A stretch of 64,000 nt of DNA. Origin: Capnocytophaga canimorsus (GTDB lineage: Bacteria; Bacteroidota; Bacteroidia; Flavobacteriales; Flavobacteriaceae). Below, piece after piece: positions 17,959-26,739 of this stretch (position 1 is the stretch's first letter; each line of letters starts with the position of its first letter). The stretch lies in the NCBI RefSeq assembly GCF_002302565.1, contig NZ_CP022382.1, positions 2,155,001-2,219,000 on the forward strand, given 5' to 3'. The notes beneath the pieces were generated by a model that ran no database searches, had not been told where the DNA came from, and saw only the letters and a program-made list of their open reading frames with translations. A program made the translations under genes and the position numbers.

Positions 17959-18009
17959 AGCAGGTTGCTTGTCTTGTTTGTTTGAGATGAGCAATCTGCT
18001 TGTTTTTTT
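17959..18009 (+). terminator. Intrinsic terminator after the POT gene
   Basis: The arms AGCAGGTTGCT (17959-17969) and AGCAATCTGCT (17990-18000) pair with a G-T pair in the middle and are followed by a run of seven T. Confidence 0.85.
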
Positions 18010-18256
18010 ACTAAAATTCTTTTGTCGATCAATCTTGTAAAGGAGAAATGTACTTTCATTGGTTAGTATGTTTCAAAATAGGATACAGATGCTTAATGAA
18101 AATCATTGCAGTGAGGTATATTTCAGAGTATTTTTTTTAAATCTTTTTGTGTAATGAGTTGATTGAGATGTAGGTACAAAAGAATTTTAATACATTTTTT
18201 AAGTATGAGGGCTATTTATAAAAAAGAAAAGTAGTCGTTTGTTGCTCAGAATTGAT
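18010..18256. other. Spacer upstream of the ABC exporter
   Basis: No coding or RNA gene is evident. The stretch is AT-rich and holds only the upstream part of the exporter promoter. Confidence 0.5.
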
Positions 18257-18264
18257 TATCTTTG
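18257..18264 (+). promoter_or_regulatory. -7 element for the ABC exporter
   Basis: TATCTTTG ends 18 bases before the ATG at 18283; a TTTG lies at 18238-18241. The TTG at the end of this element opens seven extra in-frame codons, which would lie inside the promoter and are rejected. Confidence 0.6.
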
Positions 18265-18282
18265 TACGCTCAAAACCTTTTT

Positions 18283-20034
18283 ATGACCGAATTACGCTAC
18301 TTAAGAAAATATTTTTATAAGTATCGGTATTACTTAATATTAGGAATATTTATCACCATTATTGCACGTATATTTTCATTGGTAATGCCCGAATACGTAC
18401 AGAACTCAATAACCGCCATTGAGCAGTACGCCACATTGCCCGAAAAAGAGGGTAATCAAATTAAACAGATATTATTGCAATACGTGCTTATTATCATTGG
18501 AGCTACATTGCTTTCGGCTCTGTTTACGTTTTTTATGCGTCAGCTTATTATTAACGTATCTCGCTACATTGAATACGATTTGAAGAATGAAATCTTTGTG
18601 AAGTACCAACAACTTTCGCTTAATTTCTATAAACGTAATCGCACAGGCGACTTGATGAATCGTATCAGTGAAGATGTTAGCAAAGTACGTATGTATGTAG
18701 GTCCTGCCATTATGTATAGCGTTCAAACCATTACGCTTTTTGTTTGCGTAGTGCCTTTAATGTTTTACACTTCAGCGAAATTAACTCTTTATACCCTTAT
18801 CCCACTTCCTATTCTCTCTATTTTGATTTATATAGTGAGTAAGAAAATTCATCGGCAAACGCTGGTCGTACAACAATACCTATCACAACTCTCTACCTTT
18901 TCGCAGGAAACATTTTCAGGTATAAGTGTTATTAAAGCCTATGCCGATGAGGCTCGTGTGAATGCTCAATTAGCTGATTTGGCGGAATCAGGCAGACAGA
19001 AAAGCATCAAATTAGCAAAAATACAAGCCATTTTCTTTCCTACAATGATACTGATGATTGGATTAAGTTTGATTTTTGTGGTGTTTATAGGAGGAAAATT
19101 ATATTATCAAGGAGAGATTGAGTCTATTGGAGTTATTGTCAAATTCAGTATCTATGTGATGATGCTTACTTGGCCTGTGGCAACAGTGGGTTGGGTAAGT
19201 TCAATAGTACAACAAGCCGAAGCTTCACAAAAACGCATCAATGAGTTTTTAGCTGAGGTTCCTGAAATACAAAATGCACCCAATGCTCATAAAATAAATA
19301 TTCAAGGAGATATTCGCTTTGAAAATGTAAGTTTTACCTATCCCGATACGGGAATTGAAGCACTCAAAAATGTTTCTTTTACCCTTAAAAAAGGACAAAA
19401 CATAGCCATAATAGGTAAAACAGGAAGTGGAAAATCAACTATTTTAGATTTGATTACTCGTACCTTTGATGCTACTTCTGGCGAAATTTTCATTGATGGT
19501 TATTCCATAAAACAGCTGGATTTAAAACAACTTCGTGAGGCAATTTCAGTGGTGCCACAGGAATCCTTTTTATTCTCCGATTCGATTAGAAACAATCTGC
19601 TTTTTGGGAATGCTCAAGCCACAGAAGCGCAAATGATTGCGATGAGCCAAAATGCAGTAGTGCATCAAAACATTTTGGAGTTTCCTAAACAATACGACAC
19701 TATTTTAGGGGAGCGTGGGGTGTCGCTCAGCGGAGGTCAGAAACAACGTTTGTGCATTGCAAGGGCTTTGCTTAAACCGGCACAGGTTTATCTGTTTGAT
19801 GATAGCCTATCGGCGGTTGATACGGATACTGAGGAGAAGATATTGCACAATTTGGACACGGTTATTCAAGGGAAAACACGTATTATCGTCAGTCATCGTA
19901 TTTCAGCCACTCAAAATGCTGATCTTATCATAATGCTTGAAGCTGGAAAAGTATCAGCAATGGGTTCGCATCAAGAACTTTATCAAAACTCCAGAGTGTA
20001 TCGTGCCTTTTACGAGGCACAACGCCCAAAATAG
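18283..20034 (+). CDS. ABC exporter, fused membrane and ATPase domains
   Basis: With the start at 18283 the protein has 583 residues. The N-terminal half has six hydrophobic segments of the ABC exporter type. The ATPase domain has Walker A GKTGSGKST (from residue 378), signature LSGGQ (482-486), Walker B VYLFDDSLSAVDT and the His switch IIVSHR. This is an MsbA/MdlB-like half transporter acting as a dimer. The substrate may be a lipid, drug or peptide and cannot be told from sequence alone. No accessory export genes flank it. Confidence 0.9.
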   Translation: MTELRYLRKYFYKYRYYLILGIFITIIARIFSLVMPEYVQNSITAIEQYATLPEKEGNQIKQILLQYVLIIIGATLLSALFTFFMRQLIINVSRYIEYDLKNEIFVKYQQLSLNFYKRNRTGDLMNRISEDVSKVRMYVGPAIMYSVQTITLFVCVVPLMFYTSAKLTLYTLIPLPILSILIYIVSKKIHRQTLVVQQYLSQLSTFSQETFSGISVIKAYADEARVNAQLADLAESGRQKSIKLAKIQAIFFPTMILMIGLSLIFVVFIGGKLYYQGEIESIGVIVKFSIYVMMLTWPVATVGWVSSIVQQAEASQKRINEFLAEVPEIQNAPNAHKINIQGDIRFENVSFTYPDTGIEALKNVSFTLKKGQNIAIIGKTGSGKSTILDLITRTFDATSGEIFIDGYSIKQLDLKQLREAISVVPQESFLFSDSIRNNLLFGNAQATEAQMIAMSQNAVVHQNILEFPKQYDTILGERGVSLSGGQKQRLCIARALLKPAQVYLFDDSLSAVDTDTEEKILHNLDTVIQGKTRIIVSHRISATQNADLIIMLEAGKVSAMGSHQELYQNSRVYRAFYEAQRPK

Positions 20035-20230
20035 CAACAACATTTGTTTGTTTTTTAAGTAAATGGCTTAAAAATTTGTATCGAACAAATATTCTTTCTG
20101 TAAAATAAAGCTACTCAAAAGCGTTTCTTTTTATTTTGTTGCAACAATCAGTAAATATCTACCAATTTATTTGATAATTTTAGATTTTGATACCTTACTA
20201 CTATCAGACAATAGTAATAAGAACAAAAAT

Positions 20231-20260
20231 AGGCACCCAACTTGTTTGGGTGCTTATTTT
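20231..20260. terminator. Bidirectional terminator before lpdA
   Basis: The arms GCACCCAA and TTGGGTGC have a short loop, with A- and T-rich flanks on both sides. It is 27 bases past the lpdA stop on the minus strand and about 200 bases past the ABC exporter gene. Confidence 0.8.
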
Positions 20261-20286
20261 CATTATTTTGAATTATAAACTGATAT

Positions 20287-21681
20287 TTAAATGTGAATTA
20301 CTTCTCCATAGGCAGCAGCAACGGCCTCCATAACGGCTTCACTCATAGTAGGGTGGGGGTGAACCGCTTTTAACACTTCGTGACCTGTGGTTTCCAGTTT
20401 TCTGGCAACTACAGCTTCAGCAATCATATCAGTAACACCAGCACCAATCATATGACAACCTAACCACTCTCCGTATTTAGCATCGAAAATTACTTTTACA
20501 AATCCGTCGGCATTACCACCAGCTTTTGCCTTACCTGATGCCGAGAAAGGGAATTTACCAACTTTGATATCATATCCTTTTTCGCGAGCTTGTTTTTCAG
20601 TAAGTCCTACCGAAGCAATTTCAGGGGTACAATATGTACATCCAGGGATATTTCCGTAGTCAAGCGGTTCAACGTGTAATCCTTTGATTTTTTCTACACA
20701 TAAAATACCTTCAGCAGAAGCCACGTGAGCCAACGCCTGACCAGGAGTAACGTCGCCAATAGCATAATAACCTGGAACGTTGGTTTGATAGAATTTATCT
20801 ACTAAAATTTTATCTCTGTCAGTAGCGATTCCCACATCTTCCAAACCAATGTTTTCAATGTTGGTTTTAATACCCACCGCAGATAATAACACGTCAGCTT
20901 CAAGTATTTCTTCGCCTTTGGCTGTTTTAACGTAAGCTTTTACGCCATCACCTGAAGTGTCTACCTTTGTAACTTCGGCAGAGGTCATAATTTTGATGCC
21001 ATTTTTCTTGAAGCTGCGTTCCAATTGTTTGGACACCTCTTCGTCTTCCACAGGAACGATATTCGGCATATATTCTACGATGGTAACCTCTGTTCCCATT
21101 GAATTGTAAAAGTAAGCAAATTCAATTCCGATGGCGCCACTTCCTACCACAATCATTTTTTTAGGTTGTTCAGGTAGAGTAAGTGCTTGACGGTAACCGA
21201 TTACTTTTTTACCATCTTGCGGAAGTGCAGGTAATTCGCGTGAACGTGCTCCTGTGGCGATAATGATATGCTCAGCTGTGTATTCCGTAGTGTTTCCGTC
21301 TTTATCGGTAACAGCAACTTTTTTGCCTGGTTGCACCTTTCCGTATCCTTCGATAACGTCAATTTTATTTTTTTTCATCAAAAACTGAACGCCTTTACTC
21401 ATTCCTTCGGCTACATTACGGCTTCGTTTTACAACAGCAGAGAAATCTTTATCAAATTCTTTTACTGAAAGCCCATAATCAGAGGCGTGCTTTAAATATT
21501 CAAATACTTGGGCTGATTTTAAAAGCGCTTTGGTAGGAATACACCCCCAATTTAGGCATACACCTCCCAAATTTTCTTTCTCAACAACCGCCGTTTTAAA
21601 GCCCAATTGCGAAGCTCTGATGGCTGTAACGTAACCACCTGGTCCACTTCCTAAAACAATAATATCGTATTTACTCATCAT
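20287..21681 (-). CDS. lpdA: Dihydrolipoyl dehydrogenase (E3)
   Basis: The 464-residue flavoenzyme regenerates oxidised lipoamide for the 2-oxoacid dehydrogenase complexes and the glycine cleavage system, passing electrons to NAD. An FAD-binding GSGPGGYVTAI is followed by the redox disulfide in GGVCLNWGCIPTK (Cys42, Cys47), an NAD-binding GSGAIGIEFAYF, and the C-terminal His-Glu pair in HPHPTMSEA. Two ATGs lie in tandem at the start. It is monocistronic. The fused E1 protein at 58.6 kb is one likely partner; no E2 gene lies in this window. Confidence 0.97.
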   Translation of the reverse strand: MMSKYDIIVLGSGPGGYVTAIRASQLGFKTAVVEKENLGGVCLNWGCIPTKALLKSAQVFEYLKHASDYGLSVKEFDKDFSAVVKRSRNVAEGMSKGVQFLMKKNKIDVIEGYGKVQPGKKVAVTDKDGNTTEYTAEHIIIATGARSRELPALPQDGKKVIGYRQALTLPEQPKKMIVVGSGAIGIEFAYFYNSMGTEVTIVEYMPNIVPVEDEEVSKQLERSFKKNGIKIMTSAEVTKVDTSGDGVKAYVKTAKGEEILEADVLLSAVGIKTNIENIGLEDVGIATDRDKILVDKFYQTNVPGYYAIGDVTPGQALAHVASAEGILCVEKIKGLHVEPLDYGNIPGCTYCTPEIASVGLTEKQAREKGYDIKVGKFPFSASGKAKAGGNADGFVKVIFDAKYGEWLGCHMIGAGVTDMIAEAVVARKLETTGHEVLKAVHPHPTMSEAVMEAVAAAYGEVIHI

Positions 21682-21702
21682 TAAAATATTTTACTTTGAA
21701 GT

Positions 21703-21710
21703 CAAAAATA
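21703..21710 (-). promoter_or_regulatory. -7 element for lpdA
   Basis: Read on the minus strand this is TATTTTTG, about 21 bases before the start codon. Confidence 0.55.
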
Positions 21711-21823
21711 TAATCAGGTTACGAAATTAAGCATTTCTGATGTAAAAAAATCAAAAAAAATAAGTTTTTTGAACCATCTCTCTTTTTTAATGTTATTTTT
21801 ATTCTTTTTTTGCCTTAAAACGA

Positions 21824-22189
21824 CTAACTTCCTAAAAGAATGCTCCATATCAAAATGCCAATAACCAAAAGAGTAATCCCTACGTATAAAAAATCTTTTT
21901 CTTTTAAAAAGAGAAGTAATGATAAGATTAGCCGTAAAATGGGAGTTGCCAACATTAGCAATACGCCTAAGGCTACGATGCCCAAACTTTCTCCTTGTAT
22001 AAGTAATGAGTAAAAATGCTGAAAATAATTTTGATTGATTGCATCATTCTCTTGAAAAGCAATTTGCTTAAAATTATTTTCTGAAAAATTTAAAAACAAC
22101 CCCATAATTACAGTGACCACCGATAAAATTACTCCGATGCGCAGTACATTTCCAATGATTTGATTAGTTTTTTCAGTATTCGTATCCAT
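21824..22189 (-). CDS. DUF1634 membrane protein
   Basis: The 121-residue protein has three hydrophobic segments (ILSVVTVIMGLFLNF, SLGIVALGVLLMLATPILRLILSLLLF, LLVIGILIWSILLG) and matches DUF1634, a small membrane family often found right after TauE/SafE genes. Here only one base separates it from the TauE gene upstream, so translation is probably coupled. It is presumed to be an accessory subunit of the anion exporter; no biochemical role is known to me. Confidence 0.8.
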   Translation of the reverse strand: MDTNTEKTNQIIGNVLRIGVILSVVTVIMGLFLNFSENNFKQIAFQENDAINQNYFQHFYSLLIQGESLGIVALGVLLMLATPILRLILSLLLFLKEKDFLYVGITLLVIGILIWSILLGS

Positions 22190-22190
22190 A

Positions 22191-23018
22191 TTAAAGTATG
22201 TTTTTTAGGGCATTATAAATCATATATATAGATATGGAAGATACCACAAAAGCAAAAAGAATCTTTAATGATTTTACTTTTGCTTTCATAAATATTCTAG
22301 CTCCTGTAACCGAACCTACCACTACACCCAGCAATACTGGGGCTGCCAACTGAGGAAGGATATCCCCTCTTTGGAAGTAAATTAAAGCACTTGCGGCAGC
22401 CGTTACGCCAATCATAAAATTGCTAGTTGTGGTAGATACCTTAAAGGGGAGTTTCATAATATTGTCCATTGCTAGTACTTTAAAAGCACCACCACCTAGT
22501 CCTAGCAGTCCAGAAATCATACCAGCAAAACCCATCATTGAAAAACCAGCAAGAACGTTTCGTGCGGCATACGAAATTTCGTTATTGGCATTAGGATAAC
22601 TTCCGTATAGTTTTAAACGTTCTGACCAAGAGCCTTTTATCCGAGGATATTCGTAATTGGGTTTCGGACGTAAATTCAATAACACGGTTAGGATAAGAAT
22701 CGCTCCAAAAATAATGGCAAGTAGATTTTCGGGTAATAATCCGGCAAGCATTGCTCCGCCAATGGCACCCAAAGTGGTAGCTACTTCTAAAAAGATGCCA
22801 ACTCTTAAGTTAGTAAATCCTTCCCGAACGTAAGCCGAAGCCGCCCCCGATGAAGTCCCAATGATGCAGATTAGGGAAGCCCCAACGGCTTGATGCATAG
22901 GTACTCCAAAGCCTATCGAAAGCAAGGGTACAATAATTGCACCTCCACCAAGCCCTGTTAAAGCGCCCAGCATACCTGCCGAAATGGAGGCAATAAACAG
23001 TATTATAAAATCTGTCAT
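22191..23018 (-). CDS. TauE/SafE (TSUP) family anion permease
   Basis: The 275-residue membrane protein has an internal repeat typical of the TSUP family: GALTGLGGGAIIVPLL near the N-terminus and GLLGLGGGAFKVLAM in the second half. TSUP proteins move sulfite, sulfonates or other small anions, usually outward. The DUF1634 partner follows directly. Substrate is not deducible; no sulfur metabolism genes are adjacent. Start: ATG at 23018, shortly after a good promoter. Confidence 0.88.
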   Translation of the reverse strand: MTDFIILFIASISAGMLGALTGLGGGAIIVPLLSIGFGVPMHQAVGASLICIIGTSSGAASAYVREGFTNLRVGIFLEVATTLGAIGGAMLAGLLPENLLAIIFGAILILTVLLNLRPKPNYEYPRIKGSWSERLKLYGSYPNANNEISYAARNVLAGFSMMGFAGMISGLLGLGGGAFKVLAMDNIMKLPFKVSTTTSNFMIGVTAAASALIYFQRGDILPQLAAPVLLGVVVGSVTGARIFMKAKVKSLKILFAFVVSSISIYMIYNALKNIL

Positions 23019-23031
23019 ATTTGTTTTTAAG

Positions 23032-23039
23032 CAAAGATA
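23032..23039 (-). promoter_or_regulatory. -7 element for TauE-DUF1634
   Basis: Read on the minus strand this is TATCTTTG, 13 bases before the ATG, so the transcript would have a very short leader. Confidence 0.6.
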
Positions 23040-23178
23040 AGTAAAACGATTTTAGTCCTCACAAGGTTTGAGATCAATCTTGAGGTGATTTGTAATTGTT
23101 TTTAATATGATTATTTTGTTGTTTTTTGTTGATTTAATTTTTTTTTCTGTTTTGTCTTTTTATGTCAGGTTAAAATAC

Positions 23179-23186
23179 TATTTTTG
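23179..23186 (+). promoter_or_regulatory. -7 element for the NhaC-type gene
   Basis: TATTTTTG lies 16 bases before the ATG at 23203. It falls inside the 32-codon in-frame extension upstream of that ATG, which supports the shorter start. Confidence 0.55.
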
Positions 23187-23202
23187 CGCTCAAAATAAAA
23201 AA

Positions 23203-24513
23203 ATGGAATTAAAGAAAGATTTTGGCTTTTGGGCTATTGTTCCGCTATTGGTTTTCGTAATTATTTTTTTAGGGGGAGGATTGTATTTTAATAATTTTTA
23301 CGTACTTCCTTCGCCGCTTATTGCGCTTGTAGGAGTAGTGGTAGCAATGCTGATGTTTCGCGCCCCGTTGCGAGATAAAATAAATACTTTCTTAAAAGGA
23401 TGTGGTGAGCCAAGTGTGCTGACAATGTGTATTATATATTTGTTAGCAGGAGGATTTGCCACCGTTTCCAAAGAAATAGGAAGTGTGGATAGTATTGTAA
23501 ATTTTGGTCTAAGCCATATTCACCCAAATTATTTTCCGATAGTTATTTTCGTATTGGCTTCCTTTTTATCCTTTGCTTCAGGGACTTCGGTAGGTTCAAT
23601 CACCGCTTTAGGTTCTATTGTGGTGGATTTGGCATTGCAAAGCGATACGAATTTGGGGCTTGTGGGAGCCTGTTTACTTTCGGGGGCGATGTTTGGTGAT
23701 AATCTTTCCTTAATTTCCGATACCACCATTGCCGCAACTCAAAGTATGCAATGTGCGATGAATGAAAAAATGAAAGCCAATTTCCGAATAGCACTTCCAG
23801 CAGCAATTCTTACTTTAATAATCCTTTTTATTTTTGGAAAAACGACCACTTCTCAAGTTTTTGAAGTGGTGCATCGTCCTTATGAATGGATATTGATGAC
23901 TCCTTATCTATTGGTAGTTGTACTTTCACTTTTCGGATTGAATGTTTTTGTAACACTTTTTGTGGGGATATTATACGCAGGGCTGTTGGGACTATGGTTC
24001 GGCAAGTTTGATATACTTGCTTTACTCAATACCACTTATGAAGGGTTCACCTCGATGTCCGAAATTTTCTTTTTATCGCTCTTCTTGGGTGGATTGGCGG
24101 CTTTGGCAGAGCATTTTGGTGGTATCCGATTTTTGATGAATAAAATTCAACGACTCATTCGTAGTGAACGTTCGGCTAGTTTTGGTATTGCGGCTTTGGT
24201 CAGTACTGTAAATACTTGTGTGGCAAACAATACAGTTTCTATCCTTATTACAGGGAAAATCAGTAAGAAAATTGCCGATAAATACCATATTGCCCCTCGC
24301 AATGGCGCTTCAATATTGGACATATTTTCTTGTTATGTACAAGGATTGGTACCCTACGGTGCACAAGTATTAGCTCTAATAAAATTCAGTGACGACCAAA
24401 TGCAGTATTCCGACCTTTTTAAATACGCTTTCTATCTGCATTTATTACTGATTTCTACCGTAGTTTATATGATAACGATTAAAAAAAGAAGTAAACGCAT
24501 CACTTCGGTCTGA
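23203..24513 (+). CDS. Na+/H+ antiporter NhaC family protein
   Basis: With the start at 23203 (MELKKDFGFWAIVPLL) the protein has 436 residues and about ten or more membrane segments. It contains SGTSVGSITALGSIV, LSGAMFGDNLSLISDTTIAA and NTCVANNTVSILITGKI, blocks typical of the NhaC/ion transporter superfamily. It would exchange Na+ or an organic ion for protons or another solute. Some NhaC relatives carry amino acids or dicarboxylates, so the substrate is open. The gene is divergent from TauE and convergent with the PH-domain genes. Confidence 0.85.
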   Translation: MELKKDFGFWAIVPLLVFVIIFLGGGLYFNNFYVLPSPLIALVGVVVAMLMFRAPLRDKINTFLKGCGEPSVLTMCIIYLLAGGFATVSKEIGSVDSIVNFGLSHIHPNYFPIVIFVLASFLSFASGTSVGSITALGSIVVDLALQSDTNLGLVGACLLSGAMFGDNLSLISDTTIAATQSMQCAMNEKMKANFRIALPAAILTLIILFIFGKTTTSQVFEVVHRPYEWILMTPYLLVVVLSLFGLNVFVTLFVGILYAGLLGLWFGKFDILALLNTTYEGFTSMSEIFFLSLFLGGLAALAEHFGGIRFLMNKIQRLIRSERSASFGIAALVSTVNTCVANNTVSILITGKISKKIADKYHIAPRNGASILDIFSCYVQGLVPYGAQVLALIKFSDDQMQYSDLFKYAFYLHLLLISTVVYMITIKKRSKRITSV

Positions 24514-24524
24514 ACAAATCCAAT

Positions 24525-24974
24525 TCAAAAAACTACTTCAATATTAGGGTTTATTTCTAATAAATCTTTGATAAATTCGGACTCATTCTTAGGAGAAACT
24601 TTAATAGTCTCGTATTTATTGTAAAAAATTTCAAGTGCTTTACTATCTGGAGCGGTTACTCTGTCCATTGTTCCTAAAGGCATAATGTTATTACACTTAG
24701 ATATTTTCCGAATAGTTTGGATATTAATTATTTCACAGAAACTGATTACAAATGTAAATGAAACCAATAAATCTTGACCTGAGATAGAGTAGTTTGTTTT
24801 CTCGTGAAACCGTAAAGTCATCCATAAAAGTATCGTATAAAAGATAATAATAGTCAAAACTAAATACCAATTAAAACCTTGAGTTATTACTATAAAGCTC
24901 AAGGCTATTATTATAATTGGTAACTGGGTGACCAAATATGGTTTACAACTAATTTTAGCTTTATATGACTTCAT
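24525..24974 (-). CDS. Bacterial PH-domain membrane protein (second of a tandem pair)
   Basis: The 149-residue protein has two hydrophobic segments (about 15-34 and 37-55) followed by a domain with NYSISGQDLL, IINIQTIRKISK, ALEIFYNKYETIKVSPKNESEFIKDLLEINPNIEVVF. This matches the bacterial PH-like domain with N-terminal membrane hairpin (bPH_4 type). It lies eight bases downstream of a clear paralogue (24983-25408), with the same ending DLLEINPNI-x-V. Function is unknown. Its membrane half differs strongly from that of its sister, while the C-terminal PH half is conserved. Confidence 0.75.
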   Translation of the reverse strand: MKSYKAKISCKPYLVTQLPIIIIALSFIVITQGFNWYLVLTIIIFYTILLWMTLRFHEKTNYSISGQDLLVSFTFVISFCEIINIQTIRKISKCNNIMPLGTMDRVTAPDSKALEIFYNKYETIKVSPKNESEFIKDLLEINPNIEVVF

Positions 24975-24982
24975 AGTTTAAT

Positions 24983-25408
24983 TTAAACAATTACTTGAAT
25001 ATTAGGGTTAATTTCCAACAAATCAGCGATAAATGCAGTTCTATCTTTTGGAGAAATCAGAAAGCAGTCATATTTATTGTAAAAAACTCCGATACGCTCA
25101 AGTGATGCTCCCAGTCCAAGTTCTGCTATAAAGCCTACTTTTTCTATTTTTCGGATACTTTTAATAGCTATTTTTTTCTTGAAAAAGAAACCTCCTTTTA
25201 AAGTCAGGAATTCTTGGTCAATACTATATCGAATGCCCCAAATACAATTTCCAAATACTAAAGCCAAAAGCAAAAGTATTGTTGCCACAATTATTCTATC
25301 TCCAAAAGAAGTAAGCTCATATAACAAGAATATAAGCGGAAAGAATGTAATTACGATAACAATTCCAAAAAGGAATTTATCTACTTTGGATTTATATACT
25401 TTTTTCAT
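24983..25408 (-). CDS. Bacterial PH-domain membrane protein (first of a tandem pair)
   Basis: The 141-residue protein has two hydrophobic segments (about 13-32 and 38-58), then YSIDQEFLTLKGGFFFKKKIAIKSIRKIEKV and SLERIGVFYNKYDCFLISPKDRTAFIADLLEINPNI, the bPH_4 pattern. These families are common in Flavobacteria as single or duplicated genes of unknown role. It is separated from galK by a terminator, so it is not part of the gal operon. No convincing promoter element was found in the short spacer. Confidence 0.75.
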   Translation of the reverse strand: MKKVYKSKVDKFLFGIVIVITFFPLIFLLYELTSFGDRIIVATILLLLALVFGNCIWGIRYSIDQEFLTLKGGFFFKKKIAIKSIRKIEKVGFIAELGLGASLERIGVFYNKYDCFLISPKDRTAFIADLLEINPNIQVIV

Positions 25409-25422
25409 TTGTAAAAAAAATA

Positions 25423-25456
25423 AAAGCCAAATGAAATAATGGTTTCACTTGGCTTT
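25423..25456 (-). terminator. Intrinsic terminator of galK
   Basis: The arms AAAGCCAAATGAAA (25423-25436) and TTTCACTTGGCTTT (25443-25456) form a long stem with one mismatch. Read on the minus strand a T-rich tract follows, so it ends the gal transcript. Confidence 0.85.
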
Positions 25457-25463
25457 CTGATGA

Positions 25464-26618
25464 TTATAGTTCACGAGTTCCCTCGCCGATGCTCACGTCA
25501 TACACCGATGGGGCGTACCCAATTTTTTCTGTATAGCGTTCAGTAATGTGCTTTTTGTAGGCTTCTACACGGTCGTTTTTAACCAGTGCAATGGCACAAC
25601 CTCCGAAACCAGCTCCAGTCATACGAACGCCCGTAACGCCATCAAAATTGATACTTTCCAAATAGATGGTATCCAGTTCTTTGCCTGTAACTTCATAATC
25701 TTCCATTAAGGATTTGTGTGAGGCAGACATCAACTCTCCGAAACGCTTCACGTCACCTGATTTTAAGGCTTTTTCGCTTTCTTTTACACGTAAGTTCTCA
25801 TAAATTACGTGTTTAACTCGTTTTTGCATCTCTTCGGTAAGTTCGTTTTTGTGAGCCTCGAAGTACTCAGCAGGGATAGAACAAAGGTCTTTGAAATCGG
25901 CATTTTTGTTGAAGATTTCCAACGCTGCTTCGCAAGTAGCACGACGCTCATTGTATTTGGAATCTGCCAATTTTCTTTCTTTATTAGTATTGATAATCAG
26001 TAGGGTATCATCTTTTAAGCTGAAAGGCGTATAGGTATAATCCAACGTTTGGCAATCCAAAATGATGGCGTGTTCTTTTTTTCCCATTCCGATAGCGAAT
26101 TGGTCCATAATACCACAATTTACCCCCACAAATTCGTTTTCTACGTTTTGTGAAATTTTCACCAGTTCAATTTGGTCTTTTCCCAGTCCGAAAAGAGAAT
26201 TCAAAGCAAAGGAAGTTACAAGTTCGATAGAAGCTGAAGAGGAAAGTCCGCCACCGTTAGGAATATTTCCGTAGAAGAGAAATTCCATTCCACTGAATTT
26301 CGCACCCTCACGTGTAAAATAGTCAATACAACCCAGCGGATAATTTATCCAAAGACTTCCATTTTTGGTATATCCTTCGTGATTGATGGTTACCTGATGT
26401 GTTGATTCTGGAAAGTTTAAGCTCTTGAACGTAAATGTGTTGTCGTTTGTTTTGCGAACCGCCAAATACGTTCCATTCTCAAGAGCACAAGGCATCACCA
26501 GTCCGCCGTTGTAGTCGATGTGTTCGCCAATCAAATTGACACGAGCCGGAGCAAAGAAAACCTTATCACAAGGTTGCCCATAGCTTTTCTGAAATTCTTC
26601 TTGTATATATTTTTTCAT
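25464..26618 (-). CDS. galK: Galactokinase
   Basis: Galactokinase phosphorylates alpha-D-galactose at C1 with ATP, the first committed step of the Leloir pathway. The 384-residue protein has the GHMP kinase markers: galactokinase signature RVNLIGEHIDYNGG (26-39), P-loop GGGLSSSAS (122-130), catalytic Asp172 in CGIMDQFA, and the C-terminal motif MTGAGFGGCAIAL. It is cytoplasmic. galM lies upstream on the same strand, with about 500 bases between that hold the hairpin array and a short AT-rich promoter region. galT and galE are not in the window. Confidence 0.97.
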   Translation of the reverse strand: MKKYIQEEFQKSYGQPCDKVFFAPARVNLIGEHIDYNGGLVMPCALENGTYLAVRKTNDNTFTFKSLNFPESTHQVTINHEGYTKNGSLWINYPLGCIDYFTREGAKFSGMEFLFYGNIPNGGGLSSSASIELVTSFALNSLFGLGKDQIELVKISQNVENEFVGVNCGIMDQFAIGMGKKEHAIILDCQTLDYTYTPFSLKDDTLLIINTNKERKLADSKYNERRATCEAALEIFNKNADFKDLCSIPAEYFEAHKNELTEEMQKRVKHVIYENLRVKESEKALKSGDVKRFGELMSASHKSLMEDYEVTGKELDTIYLESINFDGVTGVRMTGAGFGGCAIALVKNDRVEAYKKHITERYTEKIGYAPSVYDVSIGEGTREL

Positions 26619-26675
26619 TTTTTGAAATATTTTTTTCTGTTTTTGTACTAATTAAATATATATCTTTATTCCCGT

Positions 26676-26694
26676 ATTACCAATTATAGGTAAT
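26676..26694. promoter_or_regulatory. Palindrome upstream of galK (possible operator)
   Basis: ATTACC-N7-GGTAAT is a perfect inverted repeat with 6-base arms. It lies 58-76 bases before the galK ATG, next to a near-consensus TATATTTA element on the minus strand. It could bind a regulator of galK. No transcription factor gene is nearby, so this is a weak call. Confidence 0.3.
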
Positions 26695-26739
26695 CTGAAA
26701 TCTTTTTTATAGTTTTATTTTATGTTTTTTACTTCTGAC

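Noticed and set aside
23107..23202. N-terminal extension of the NhaC-type protein by 32 residues
   Set aside because: It contains the promoter -7 element; the ATG at 23203 gives a normal start.
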